Source: Hypholoma sublateritium FD-334 SS-4
Lineage: Eukaryota; Basidiomycota; Agaricomycetes; Agaricales; Strophariaceae
Length of the DNA stretch: 64,000 nucleotides
Direction: 5' to 3'
Assembly (NCBI GenBank): GCA_000827495.1
Contig: KN817616.1
Location: forward strand, 1 to 64,000
The position numbers and the translations under genes are program-made. Every line of letters begins with the position of its first letter. Positions within the stretch are counted from its first letter, which is position 1. Below, piece by piece: positions 21,794 through 33,723 of the stretch. The notes beneath the pieces are model-generated. The model did no database searches and was not told the origin of the DNA. It saw only the letters and a program-made list of their open reading frames with translations.

Positions 21794-24122
21794 TTAGCAG
21801 TCGGCGTCAACAGTGGCATCATCGACGAATTTATTGCTGGCCTTGAGCCCAAGACCACGGCTGGCGAACGCGGTTTGGATGGTGCACTTGTTGGCTCCCT
21901 TGAAGCGGTTAACATCGGCAGTCAGCCAGGCATCGCGCGCTTGGACAACTGTCGCGGGGCGTGAGATAGATGATAGATAGATAGGTACGAATTTCGTGCT
22001 CACAGGTCGGGTTGCAGGGCTGAATAGACAGTGCGTCGATAAACAAGCGCATGTAGACGATGTTACCTTCCGTGCCGTCAGGATTGGTCAGCTTGTCAGC
22101 AGAGAAGCCATGCGCATCGACGAGCGCAGCGTAAACTTGGTGAAGCATGTTTGCCCAAACTTCTCCAATTGCTGCTTGAGCGCATCAGCATACACCTCCA
22201 AAATCGAAGAAATGCAACTGACAGTGCACTTCGTCGGCGGCCTGAAGGCTTTGGTACGTCAGGGGGTTGGTGGTCTTGGACACAGAGTAAGGGAACTGGC
22301 GGATGCCGGTGATGTCGTTGTTGAAGACGTATCCGGCCATGACATAGTCCAGGGTATTCTCAGAGACCTGGTTCATCCAACTGAGAGATGTTCAGTAAGA
22401 AAACACTGTCATGGGTACCCGGAAAACTTACGAAGCCATAGCATCTCCCCATCCCTCACCAAGGCCTCCGGCTTCCAAAGTTTGCAGGCAACGGCCCGTT
22501 CCTCCACCAGTCAGGCGATTGGTGATTCCGTGGGTCATCTCATGCATGATGATATCGTTTTGAAGTGCGCCGTCACGACGAGGCTAGTTGCAGACAATTC
22601 AGCGTATTTTCAAACCGAGCGATGAAGAGATATACATCGGTGAGATCCCAAATGAACATCCGGCAGACGCCAGACTGGCCACTGCACAAATGAAGATGTC
22701 AGGGTTAGCCTCGTTGGTCGGACGGACTGCAAACATACTCAGGCGGGGTGGCGAAGTTAGCATTGTCCGTGCCCGAGGGATCCTGGATCGATAAAAGCAC
22801 ACGATCGTTCTCTTTTCCGGCATTATCAAAGTTGTTCAGCTGGAAGTTAAACTTGTCCTCCGTGAATCCATAGCGATAAGTGAAATCATGCATGACGTTG
22901 AGGATGTAGAAACCGTTCACGCGCGCAGCATTGAGGTTTGTCGTGTCCGTGGGGTCGAGAGTATCGTCGTATTTGTCGTTGAAGTTCAAGCCTGATGTGA
23001 TCTGGGCTGTAACACTCTGGCCTTTGAACGCTAGCACGTTGTTGCCGCTGTGGAGGGTAAGGACAAGTCGAAAGATATTATTCGCGACGTACGAAGTGGA
23101 GGTGGAATTCCCGAATCCTGCATCATGCCATCCAAGTGGGGAAGATGTCAGATCCGCAGGATCGATGAGCGTCTCCAGGCCGTCGGCAAATGAGTGCTTT
23201 GTGGTTGGGACCACAGTGTACTGCACGTAAACGATAAATACGCGAAGACGGTAATAGCCAAGGTAAACGCACCGATGCATCAGCTACAAAGTCAGACACG
23301 GACAGGATCTCACCACTATGGGCATCAATGAATGCCTCATACCACGCGCTGGTTTCCTCATTTTGCACTTGAATGACGTGGGTGAGGGCAATGGAGCCGT
23401 CGCTCTGTACCAAGTACTCGAGGGTGGCATTTTGGCCATTGTACGTCGCCTCCATAGTGTCCTCGATCTGTGGCAGCACAGATCTCCACGACACAGTAGG
23501 TTCAGACGGGGCAACTTTGACTATCAACAGACGAGTTTTAGCGGGGAATTATCACTCAACCATGGAAGAGCGCACCTGAAGCAGTATCAACAAAGGACGA
23601 CCCATACGACATGACCTTTTCTCCGTTGAAAGCCACATTGGCGACAGCGTTAGCGAGGGGAATACCGTTCTATGTCAAAGTGCGTGAGTCACGATAACAC
23701 GAAATCATAGATTATATGTACGATGCTCTGCTTAACATATGCGATCTTCGTTGTCCCATCGGTAAACCCAGACTTGTAGATAATGTTGCTGGCGTTGATT
23801 CCAAGACTGCTCACAAAGGACGTCGCAATGTCGCCCAAGGTTGGGCTCACAAGCGAGGAAGTGGCCACCGAAGGAGCATCTTCGGAAGAGAAGCTCTGCA
23901 TGGAATGAGCGCTCAGCCACTGAAGGCAAGGTCATATATTCGGAGAGAACTGACCTTGAACGTGTTCTTCGGATGGTAAGTCGAGATCTGAATACCCCGT
24001 TTCCCAATGGTGCGAACATGATGGGTTGCGTGCCTTTTATACACCGGCCAGGGTGCAGCTTCAGTATAGGTGACAAGGAGCGCAGCTAAGATGACAAAAA
24101 AGGGGCTGGTGAAGGCAACCAT
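21794..24122 (-). CDS. Fungalysin (M36) secreted zinc metalloprotease, copy 2
   Basis: This is a paralogue of the gene at 8.6-11.0 kb, from ATG 24122 to TAA 21794-21796. It has a signal peptide ([18 protein letters not shown]), a propeptide with [15 protein letters not shown], then the core motifs [20 protein letters not shown] (HEXXH) and [14 protein letters not shown] (third zinc ligand). The helical end contains [15 protein letters not shown] and [17 protein letters not shown]. Exon junctions keep frame, for example GAC-GAA-GTG-CAC-T joined to CA-ATT across 22.2 kb. KR and RR pairs in the propeptide suit Kex2 or autocatalytic processing. Copies 1 and 2 differ widely in sequence, so the duplication is not recent. 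Both point the same way, with Exo70, the kinase and the RdRP gene between them. Confidence 0.92.
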
Positions 24123-24970
24123 TTCAAAACAGTATACTAGGAACTTGAAGAAAAAGACACGACCGAGCGTGTGGTGAAAGGCGAAAGGAATGAAAAGAGG
24201 AGAGCGGAGCGAAGGTAAGGGAGAAAGGGAAGAGGCAGGAATGGATCGTCTTCCGTGGCATTTCCTTTATGTGCCACCAGTGACCAGGTGCGTGAGGCCG
24301 CATGCGACGCCAACAAGAGGGCCTTCGGCTTGGCTGGGCTTGTTAGTTTTCTTGGAGGCGCTTGGCGATTGTTACCACGTATAAGTCTGTGCGCATATCG
24401 TATTCTCTGGACAGCAGTGTATACATCAGAGTAAGAAACAAAAGACATGGTTTAGCTCACATGCATATACGGAGGAGAAATTCTAGGGGGGAGGATGCGG
24501 GGTGCATTAGCGACCCATCCAACTTGCTCGCCCATGACCGGACCTTCGCGGGTGATTTGCTTGGGCATATCAGGTTGTCAAGAAAACACAAATTATCGAA
24601 TCTACCCCGTTGATCGTCCAAGCGACTCGAGAACGCAGAACAGCCTAGCAATGCACAGCAATCGACTGTCCATGCTGAGGGCATATAAAATCGCTTCAGT
24701 GCGCATCAGCAAACAGTCTGAAGAGACGCAAACCCGCGGTACTGGTACGAGCTCTCGGTAATCGACTACACGACAGCAACGAGATTGTAGGACCAAGTGA
24801 GGTAGCGATACATACCAATAGAACTATGATCAGGGAAAGAATGACATATTAGATACAATTATTCCAATAAGATAACCAACTCTTTGGTGTGATGAGTGAC
24901 TGGGGTTTTCAACTGTGTGATAAATGCGACACACCTTAGATGTACACACAATTCTTCATTCAATGCCACA
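24123..24970. other. Intergenic: fungalysin 2 promoter and HAP3 3' flank
   Basis: No coding frame is supported. A purine-rich GAAAGG/GGAGAG patch lies at about 24180-24240, just upstream of fungalysin 2. Confidence 0.4.
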
Positions 24971-25582
24971 CTATGATTCTGGATCTAGTCTGGGCTCTAT
25001 ATGCTGCTCTCGATGAGGACCTGGGTTCGAGGCTGCTGCGCCATTTGCACCACTCTTAAGATACGCATTAATATATCGAAAGGAAACAGGCCCAAAGATC
25101 TCGCTACAACGCCCGCGGAGGTCGGTGAGCACTCACCTGGCGAAGCTTTGCGAGATGGATCTTCAGCGTCTCCGCATACTGGTCAAAACCCAGCGTTCCC
25201 ATCGCATATAGGATGTCCTCCCCGCCTATCGTCTTGCGCTTCTCAAGCTGGCACTTCTCGGCTGCCTCCGACGTGATGAAGGAGATGAACTCCGAGACAC
25301 ATTCTTGTACACATTCTTTCGCATCTTTCGCTATTTTAGCGGTTGGTGGGACGGAGGCTTTCATTATTCGAGAGACATTGGCTATCTGGTCGTATTCATT
25401 TTGGTATCTCTTATGGCGCGACAAAAGCTGGGACTCACAGGAAGAAAGCGGTCCTGCTCTCTGTATTCCCCTACTTCCTGTTCAGTGATGGGCACCGGTT
25501 CTGGAGGGTCTTGGGGTGCTATTGAAAGTGATCCATGATGGCTCTCATCTCGGGGAATGATAGGTTGCAGTGAGTCGGCCAT
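24971..25582 (-). CDS. HAP3: CCAAT-binding factor subunit HAP3 / NF-YB
   Basis: Three exons (25439-25582, 25137-25385, 24971-25054) give 158 residues. The acidic N-terminus ends in EQDRFLP, which continues across intron 1 into [14 protein letters not shown]. The histone-fold core follows: [40 protein letters not shown] and [19 protein letters not shown]. These are hallmark NF-YB segments, including the DNA-binding helix. The short C-terminal exon ([16 protein letters not shown]...) is low complexity and ends at TAG 24971-24973; its acceptor is less certain than the rest. The protein pairs with HAP5/NF-YC and recruits HAP2/NF-YA to CCAAT boxes in many fungal promoters. Confidence 0.95.
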
Positions 25583-26042
25583 TTATCTTTCAAGAGAAAT
25601 TTCAGATTCGTAGGGGGTCGTCGTCGTTGGTAGTATACGTAGTTCCTCTTCTGATGCGCGCACCGTCGATTTTCTGAGCTAGGTGAGAAATCGCATTCCA
25701 ACTTGTGCGGGTCATGTGATGGCCGATGCTTAGCCGGAGGGCTGGGCCAGCCTAGGCCCAAAGCTGCTTATTGAGTACTTTATTTAAGCGCCCATTTCAC
25801 TCCGCTGATGCAGTGCGTATTTATGACCGTGTTGATTTCCTTAAGATACCTTGGATACCCGTCAACACGATAAGTACACCCGGAATGTCAAATTCTATGA
25901 CCAGGATAACGTGGTAGGATTCTACGGGGTCTACCTACATGATGAAAATATGCTCGAACTATGGTACTTGATGCAAAATGAAGATATGTATAAATTTGAA
26001 ATGAGGTCTGGTTCCGCCAGGACTCTCGGGTAAAGTCACAAA
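25583..26042. other. Intergenic between HAP3 and the terpene synthase
   Basis: This is the HAP3 promoter and the terpene synthase 3' flank. No coding frame or repeat is recognised. Confidence 0.4.
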
Positions 26043-27702
26043 TCACCATTGCAAGCTAAACTTCCCGAGGAGGAGGAGGAGCAGCCCGCCCAACCAGAAT
26101 GTCCAATTCGACAAAAGGCTGGACACTGACAGACCTTTTCCACCCTTGATGGCCACCGCCTTCTTCGAGGGGTTGTCAAGGAATCGGACTGCGTCTGGGT
26201 GATATGGCATAGATGGGTCGATGTAAATCTTGACCTGGGGAAGTGGGTGGTTGACCGGATCGACGTTATAGCGCTTGGTCTATATATAACCTGCAATTAG
26301 CTAAAATCACGGCACAGATAAGGATACGAGGACTTACAACCAGGGACCACCAGGCCTGGAAAGAAGAAATAGCTGTGTGATCAATGCATATTTCAATTCG
26401 CAACTATTCTATGACTCACGTTGCCTCCCATTCCGTACGGGATGTTGAGCACCAGCTTCCGGATCGCTTTGTTTTTCCCGAGAACAGGGTGGTTCAGGAC
26501 CTCTCGAGCAGCGACTTTGTAATCATCCTCGGATTTCTTGATCTCGCGCCTGATCTTGGCCTCAGCTTCAGCGGGAGTTAAACCATCGTTACGTTGAAGG
26601 AGAGTAAGGATATTGTTCGCGGCAGTGTCGGTGAGGTATTCTCTAATCAGAATCAAAGTGGTCAGGTTTGAGTTGGATGAACGAGGAAGGAGCACCCACT
26701 TTGTGTAGCTGATGAGATCGTTTGTAAAGGCGATGTGGACTAGGAGACAATTAGCCTGCTATCGCCCAATTAAATGATAGATGAACTCACAGCCGGCTAT
26801 GTCTTCCAGGCGTTTAACTAGAGGATGAGCAAGTTCTTCGTCGGTGAGGTCAATGCCGGCAGCGTATCGCAGGCATGCCCACATGAAGTACTAGGGACCC
26901 GTCAATTACAGGAGGAAGCCGTGAATTTTGAGTTACTCACTGCTCCAACATTTGTACGGCGAGCACCGACATACTGGTCGAAGTTATCATAAGGGATTTG
27001 GCCGTGCGAGCTAATCAGACACGCTGCTCGTTCTCAGTAATAATTGACGTATGATGACCGGACGCACTCGAAGTACTCGTGCGTAATCTGAACGAATTGG
27101 CGGAAGGTTGATGGTTTAGAAGTACGTTCAATGGCCCTCCAGCATTTATCAATTGCGAGCTCGGCGTAGTTGTTCTCCGGTTTCTAAAGTAGCTCAATAT
27201 TTAACAGCAAACCCAAGATGGAATATGAGCGAAGCTTACTCTCGTGCCTGCAGTGAGCGCTTTTAAAATTGGTAGTAGGTGTAAGTTGACATGTCGATCG
27301 AGATCCTCGTCTAGACAGAATAGAAGAGTGACAAGGCGGCAGATCCAGAGAAGCTTCTCGCGTTCGCCAAAAGGAAAACCTAAAAATTGATTATTCGATA
27401 TGTGCCAAAACTGTCATAAGGTGGTCCTTACACATGGACGAGAAAGGCCCGAGCTGGCTGCTCATGAGATATTCACGTAACTCCTTATCGTCGAACTGCC
27501 AGTTTTCCTCGACCCATTGATCGTTCTCTGCGCAAAGTAAGGAAATGTTGTCTAATCATTTTAAGTGTATGATCGTACCTTGTTCAAGCTTTTGCCAATC
27601 CGGATGGTCGCGAGCAAGAGGAAAATTGTTCCCGAACAAGACCTCTGGGATGGGTCCTTTCGACCATTGCTTGAGCTCTTCGGCGGTTGGTGCGTACGAC
27701 AT
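26043..27702 (-). CDS. Class I terpene synthase with C-terminal membrane-anchor-like tail
   Basis: This multi-exon gene runs from ATG 27702 (MSYAPTAEELKQWSKGPIPE) to TGA 26043-26045. Exons 1 and 2 are 27579-27702 and a segment ending at 27527. LLFCLDEDLDRH supplies the aspartate-rich metal site as D-E-D-L-D, a variant of DDXXD. RRTNVGAY and TNDLISYTKE follow; the latter is the NSE/DTE metal motif (N-D-x-x-S-x-x-x-E) and is rebuilt only when the intron after TACACAAA is removed. KRY near the end fits the conserved RY pair. The enzyme would ionise a prenyl diphosphate and cyclise it, probably to a sesquiterpene. The last ~20 residues are unusual: NWTFWLGGLLLLLLGKFSL looks like a tail anchor, which soluble terpene synthases lack. 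P450s, dehydrogenases and an acyltransferase lie downstream. Confidence 0.82.
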
Positions 27703-29759
27703 TGTGCTTGGGGACGAGATGGCTAGCCTCACCTGCGGTGCTTGGTAGACGCAGCGTCACTGGTCGTTAAATATAAGCAAATACAACGGCCGTACGTTAT
27801 CAGAAAGCCTCTGAAACGATGTTAAAGAGGCGAATTATTTGATTTACTGTGATATTAAATAAAGGAATAATCTGCACGCGCCGTGACTATCCTCAGCGGC
27901 CGGTTGCTGTGAATCTATTGATACTTCCGGGGCGGCTGACCGGCAGTCCTGACGTGAACGCACCTACTACAGACGCCGAATTCCTCCTCCGGCGTGCGCG
28001 ATAGATGCTCCTCAGTATTGCCCGCCTTGAACCGGAAGGCACGGATCGCAGCGGGCGGGAATTGCACAACTGATCGCTTGTCCATCCCTTCTTAGCCGTA
28101 CTGCGTCGACATACACAGACGTAATTAGTCATTTTCAGCAATGCAGGGGCTTGTAGAAAGTAGGGAGAAACCCTAAATGCTGTTAGTATACTACACGGAG
28201 TTAAGTGTATGCTACGGATATCAAGGAGAATGCTATGCAGAACTTGTTAGTACAACTTTTCCGCCGAGCAAGCGTCATGATCGCATTTTCCAGCTATGCT
28301 GCGAAAGCTGATTATTCAGATACACTTCTCGATGCATAATTCCGTGTGGATCGTTCTATCCCGTACATTACGCGGTCCTACTAACAATATGTAGACATGA
28401 AATTTGTCATTAATTTTTTAATTCTAGAATATCAGCACTACGTGCTTGTGTTCGTTGATATCGATCATACTTTTTCTCGTCGTCTCTGTAAAGGACCGCG
28501 TTAAGGAGAACCCCGGGCAAGAGCAGAAGAGGTCACCGACCAGAATTACGCCAGCCTCCGAAGATGACGCTGTTTGTCTGTATGGGAAAAATTATCTTAC
28601 TACTTGCTGGCCTTGTATTTGGACGTTTCAGTTCGAAAAGGTTTTTTTCGAGTCGATTCTTGCCCGGATGTGGCATATGTACTCATATGCGTTCTTCTGT
28701 TATCGCCCAGGGTCTTCGCTAAGGCTATCACTATCACGGATATTTTTAGCCTGGGGAATGTTGTCCCAAAATCATGGTCACTTCTTGGCGCAAAACACCT
28801 TTTGCAGCATGGAAGCCTCAAGTTCTTAGACTACACTTTGGTTCTGCTTCTTTCTGGAAGTCTATTCGATTATTCATGGTAGGAGACTGTCAAAGGCCAT
28901 TTTGCTTCTCTAAGATTACGAGATATCTATCGGGTGACGCCGATGGTCTTCTCTTATATACTGCCGATTCAGCCAAGTTTTTGTTTCCCGACGACCCCTT
29001 GGTTGCCCCTCGGCCCCAACATCTCAATCCTAGCATCCGTACCTAGTGCTCCGAGCGTCCATTATGTTTTGTCCTTGATTATTACTGTCTCTCAGACCCG
29101 GGAAATTCAAATCGGCCCCGGACTCTGCGCCCGGTTTATTCGCACTGCGCAGGTGATCCTCCGACTTGTCTGAAGCCAAGTCGACTGGAAGACATCCGTG
29201 CACAGCAAAGGCTAATTCCCACGCTACAGCATGACTTGGTCAGTCCCCTGTCCTGTCGATCTCCGACCTGACTCTTCGAACTTTGTTTCAACTTTGTGTT
29301 AGTGACGAAGACTTGTTTGTTCATTCCTTCATTGCCCCATCTTGAAGTCGTGTGGAGATTCCCCTGAGGAGAGCGAGGCTTGAAAGTACTCCATTTCTTA
29401 CTTCAGCAAGCTAAACTTATTCATGCTCAATTCCCTCAGGTATCGCTTCAGTCTGGAGCTTGTGCAATTTGATGGTATCAGCAACAATATCAATGCCAAT
29501 AATAAGGCGTTTCTTGGGCGTTTCATTACAATTTACATCGCCTTTTTTTGGATGTGGTAGGCAAGCGACATCCCGGCTGATCAGCGGTGAAAATGTGCAT
29601 TGATCATCAAGCCAAATGCTGCTAGATGACACGAAGAGCAGGGTCGCGGCCTGGATCCCCACTGCTGAGGGCTCGGAGCGGCCGCTTTGGCGGAGAGTAT
29701 AAAGTGCGCGGAGACGATTGGCAACCGTAGCTTCAAAGGTCAATTGACTTTCCACAGCA
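27703..29759. other. Intergenic 2 kb; TATA box for the FAD oxidase gene
   Basis: Short open stretches exist but none has motifs or consistent splice structure. The right end contains a TATAAAG box at 29698-29704, 62 bp before the next start codon. The left end is the terpene synthase promoter. Confidence 0.4.
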
Positions 29760-31537
29760 ATGGCTCTCACCAAACGTTTTTCTCTCATCGCCGGTCTCGT
29801 GTCCCTGGCATCTATAGCTAGCGGGACCACTGTATCCCAGAGCCCCCTTACTACCTGCAAGCAAATAGAGAGTGCAATCTCTTCCGCTTCAGCAGTTTTC
29901 TATCCTGGTCAGTATTTACCTAAAGATCATTTAGTTCGAATTTAATTCGTTCCATGGTTATAGGTTCATCGGAATATGCTACGGATATTTTCCATGCCTA
30001 TTCTTCAAGCTCTCAAAATGCGACATGCTCTGTCCAGCCCGGAACAGCTCAGGATGCGGCAAACATTGTACGTTCGACCCATTTTTGTGGCGCTGCTGTG
30101 CTACTCGTTCTAAGCTCATGTATCATAGCTGAAAATCGTGGGAGCTGCGCGCACTCCGTATGCCATCAAATCCGGTGGACATGCCACCAACCCAGGGTGG
30201 AGCTCTACTACAGGAGTTCAAATTTCCACCAGTCGCTTCAATACGGCCACCTACGATCCGAATACAGGGCTGGCTAGAGTTGGAACTGGCCAGCAATCAG
30301 AGAACGCCTATTCCCAGCTCGAGCCTTTCAACGTATCCATTGCTGCTGGGCGCGTCTCCGGCGTCGGTGTAGGAGGTTTCACCCTCGGCGGAGGGTACTC
30401 TTGGGTCACAAATCAAGTCGGAGTGTCTTGTGATACCGTTCATCAATTTGAGGTCGCTCTTCCAACCGGTAAGGTCGTGAATGCTACGAATACGACGAAT
30501 TCGGACTTGTTCTTCGGTCTCAAGGTCGGATGCTATTTTATTATCAGGTAGACTTACTGACAAATCTTTCAGGGCGGAGGCAACAACTTCGGGCTCGTCA
30601 CCTTCATCACCTACGAAGCCGTAGCCCAACCTGCTGTTTGGGGAGGGCTCGTTGTGATTACTGGTGCTGGGAATATAGCGGCTGTTTCCCAAGCTATCTC
30701 TGATTTCCAGGATCACAACACCGACCCCAAAGCAGCTGTCGGAGTAACGTACGGCTTTGATCCGGCTCAGGGAGGTGTGTTGTGCCTGAAAACTGCATCA
30801 GGGTCGTGTCTGATCACATAATTTCAGGTCTTTTCGTTTCCCTCTTCTTCTACTATCACGGCCCCTCCCCTCCGGCTGGAATTTTCGACGAATTGCTTGC
30901 TGTTCCCAGTGTATCGTCTTCGCTTTCCGCTACCTCACTCACGCGCCTTGTGAGCGCCTTCGACGGGCCCACGATTGCTCCAAGGGCTCTTTGGCGCTCG
31001 ATTTCAATCAAGAACTACACCGTCCCCGTTCTTAATACAATCGCTGATCAAGTGAACGTATGTTTTAACCGCATTATTTAATCACTCTGACCCCATCCTC
31101 ATCGTTATTCTATCTCGCAGACACATGGCCCTGCTGCATACAACAACTCTGCTGTCGCATTTACTCTGGCTGTCGAACCCCTGCTTACCTCCATCTTCAG
31201 CCACCAAGTCAATGGTCCCGCTGCATATTTCCATCTAGCGGGAAGATTCCTCGCCCCCTCTGTCGTCGGATTCTCCTGGACCGACCCTACACAAGACACC
31301 TTTTTCTTCAACACTCTGAAGACTATTGACGCCAACGTCCGCAACTTTGCTGCGTCGGTCGCTGGTGGTTCTCAGCCCGTTGAGCCTCCCGCTGGAACTC
31401 TCTACCCCAACTACGCCTCGTACGACATCGACACCACACTGCTCTTCGGCCCCAACAGGCCGATTCTGAGATCTATCCAGGAAAAGTATGATCCAAAGGG
31501 CGTCACTAACTTGACCTCTGGATGGAAGTTCTTCTGA
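29760..31537 (+). CDS. Secreted BBE-like FAD-linked oxidoreductase
   Basis: The start at 29760 follows a good TATA box and gives a signal peptide (MALTKRFSLIAGLVSLASIA). Spliced domains are the FAD-binding half with TPYAIKSGGHATNPGWS and GRVSGVGVGGFTLGGGYSW, then GLKGGGNNFGLVT across an intron, and the BBE-type end NYASYDIDTTLLFG. The His in SGGH is the usual covalent FAD attachment. The second (Cys) attachment of berberine-bridge enzymes is replaced by Val-Ser (GRVSGVGVGG), so the flavin is probably held by His alone. Such enzymes oxidise alcohols, sugars or metabolite skeletons with O2, producing H2O2. Secretion makes an extracellular or vacuolar tailoring or H2O2-supply role more likely than a cytosolic step. 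The stop is TGA 31535-31537. Confidence 0.9.
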
Positions 31538-32207
31538 AGGAGGTTCGATTAAGCTTCAATTTAGATAATCATAATCACTCCAAATAGAGGAGCATAACTT
31601 GCGAATATTTTACATACTATATATGTACGCGATATAAATTCGTGAATTACTTTCGTTGCTAGCACTGCTCTGAAGTTTGAGGTGCTGCGCTGTTCTCGTG
31701 ATTATAAAGTTATGGGTCGACAATCGTTGCCGTTCTACTAATGTCCGACTTGAATGTTTTTTTCTTATCTGTATTTTTGTAGGCGCGTTGGACCGCTCGC
31801 GTCTATGAAGCCACCAAGGTCTATCTATCTACATATCATAGTCACAGTAGCTGAACGCAGTCCGAATGCGAATATTTGACATGTTGATATCATACTAAAA
31901 TGATCATTGAGCACAAGGCGTCATATTGTGCACAAGGTGTCATTAAGCGCAAGGCGTCATCGAGCGCAAGGCCGCGACGTCGCTGTCCCTGTAGATCAGA
32001 TTCTATTATAAGGCATTTCCCCAATTGAATCATATCTATTACAGGAGGGTGCATGTTCCACGCCAAAAATGTCCTCTCGTTTCTCGACAGAATTTTGGCA
32101 TTTCGACAATGAAGCATGCAACTCCCATCAGGAATGAGGATCGACAGTTCTAGCTCCGCATATCAAGCAAATTGATCCCATTCAATTGACAAGCGCCGTG
32201 GGTGTCT
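31538..32207. other. Intergenic with a short imperfect tandem repeat
   Basis: The convergent 3' region of the FAD oxidase and ABM-like gene 1. At about 31909-31976, three to four imperfect ~18-bp units built on GCGCAAGGCGTCAT follow one another. No coding frame is supported. Confidence 0.5.
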
Positions 32208-32998
32208 TTACATTTCCTTGAAGGCTACATGTGCTACAGATGGACGAAGAAGGGTTTCCTCTCCTAATTTAATGACATCCAAAAATATATCAGTCTTAGC
32301 GACTTCGTAATGGAACTGTCACATCGAGGGTTCAGAAAATGTTTTTTTATTCTCTAATAAAAAGATGAAAAAAATCTCACCTCTACAGATTTCCATCCGA
32401 CGAGCAGCGCCACTTGATTTTCCTTGTCACGGACCCGACCCCAATGGTGCCCACTGAGCTTCCCAGTGCTTCCGATCGCATCGAATAGAGCTGTCATGTT
32501 TTCATCTTCTTTTCCATCTTTCAGATTAGCAAGAACAATCTCGGTTACGGGTGCCCCAACAGCTTCCTCTGGGCCTGATGTAAAGGGGATCATGGCCACA
32601 CTGATATCAGCATAGGTGCCGTCAAGTGCGGGCTGGAATGTGGCAAAAGTTTCTGAATACTCCTTCTCTTTCCCAGCGGCGATGTAGTGGTCGTAGCTCT
32701 CCCAAACTAAAATAAAGCCGGTCCGGTCAGTAAAGTATTAAGATAAGGATAAGAGAATAGATAAGGATGCACCATTTAGAACGTAAGCTATGGTAGGGTC
32801 TGGCTCAATTTGCCACCCTAAATACAGTCTGAAAAGGACAGGTCGGCATCTATCACTCGGACAAAACAAATTTTAAATTATCACATACTTGTTTAACCCG
32901 GAAAATTCCTTCAGCCTTCTCGCAGTTTCGTACAAGAGGGTATGATCTTCTTGGTAGGCCTTCGTACTCTTGAACCAAGCGATCTCGACGATGGTCAT
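32208..32998 (-). CDS. ABM-like (dimeric alpha/beta barrel) protein, paralogue 1
   Basis: Four exons (32889-32998, 32773-32828, 32381-32706, 32208-32315) give 199 residues. It starts MTIVEIAWFKSTKAYQED and contains two similar halves: an N-terminal half ending near YDHYIAAGKEKEY, and a second half with VTEIVLANLKDG, GHHWGRVRDKENQVALLVGW and a closing helix. This is the layout of fungal proteins with antibiotic-biosynthesis-monooxygenase-like barrels. Some members act as cofactor-free oxygenases or cyclases in metabolite pathways; others are of unknown function. It is clearly paralogous to 37223-38001, with the same intron positions and almost identical exon lengths (110/56/326/108 versus 110/53/326/108). 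Confidence 0.8.
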
Positions 32999-33455
32999 TT
33001 TGACTAATTGAGACTTGGTGACTCGGATGATCTTCCCTTGAGCCGTATAAATGTACTGTTGGTATATGTAGGGCCAAACGTTCGACGGTAAAGATCTGAC
33101 AACGGTGAGTAGACGTGCGGAACCTATTATTACCAAGACGTACTTCAGGAGCGGCCGCTAGGGTTCGTGTCGTATTTGACGACTTGACGTTGGCAGCCGG
33201 ACTCCGACTTATGGGGCTGACACAGTTGACACAGCCGATTAATGGAAACCTCCTTTTGTATACACAGCCAGAGCAGAGAGGAGCAGCGATGCTTCCAACA
33301 CTCGGGTCTCGCCGTTCGGATTTGACTTGAAACCGCGGCCTCTCTGTCGCTCCACGGTGGCTGGAGCACAGATAGCATAGTATGCAGTCCCCCTATGTAA
33401 TGCATTTACGGAAAAGATACACCGGAAATTTTATCGGCAATCTTGACCAGACAAT
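32999..33455. other. Promoter of ABM-like gene 1 and flank of the inverted-repeat element
   Basis: No coding frame is supported. The right end abuts the 6-bp direct repeat and the left inverted repeat of the RecQ/DUF6589 unit. Confidence 0.4.
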
Positions 33456-33461
33456 GACCAG

Positions 33462-33587
33462 ATAGTCTCGTACCCAGCCGTCCAAATGCGGAATTTCTTA
33501 GGAAACGCACGATCAATGTAAAATTGATGGGCTGCTCCACACCAGTACGTCTGGTGCATTTGAACCGCGCGACCCCCCATCGTACTC
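33462..33587. repeat. Left terminal inverted repeat (~126 bp)
   Basis: The reverse complement of this block matches 36943-37067. Shared landmarks are a GGGGGGTCGCGCGGTTCAAA stretch, CACCAGACGTACTGGTG, CAGCCCATCAATTT and the outer end GAGACTAT/ATAGTCTC. It ends about 137 bp before the RecQ-like start codon. Confidence 0.8.
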
Positions 33588-33723
33588 TGCGTGACACCAA
33601 CAAGATCACGTGTCGCTCAACGCGTCGAGAATAGCAAACAACATAGATTATCTCTGTGAAATCAATGTGAAATATAAACTTGTTTCCTAAGGCTCGAGAG
33701 CGCGCGCCGCGATCCCTCTATGC

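Noticed and set aside
28446..29046. Overlapping frames of 90-127 codons in the terpene synthase-FAD oxidase gap
   Set aside because: No motifs or plausible splice sites, and codon use like random AT-rich DNA.
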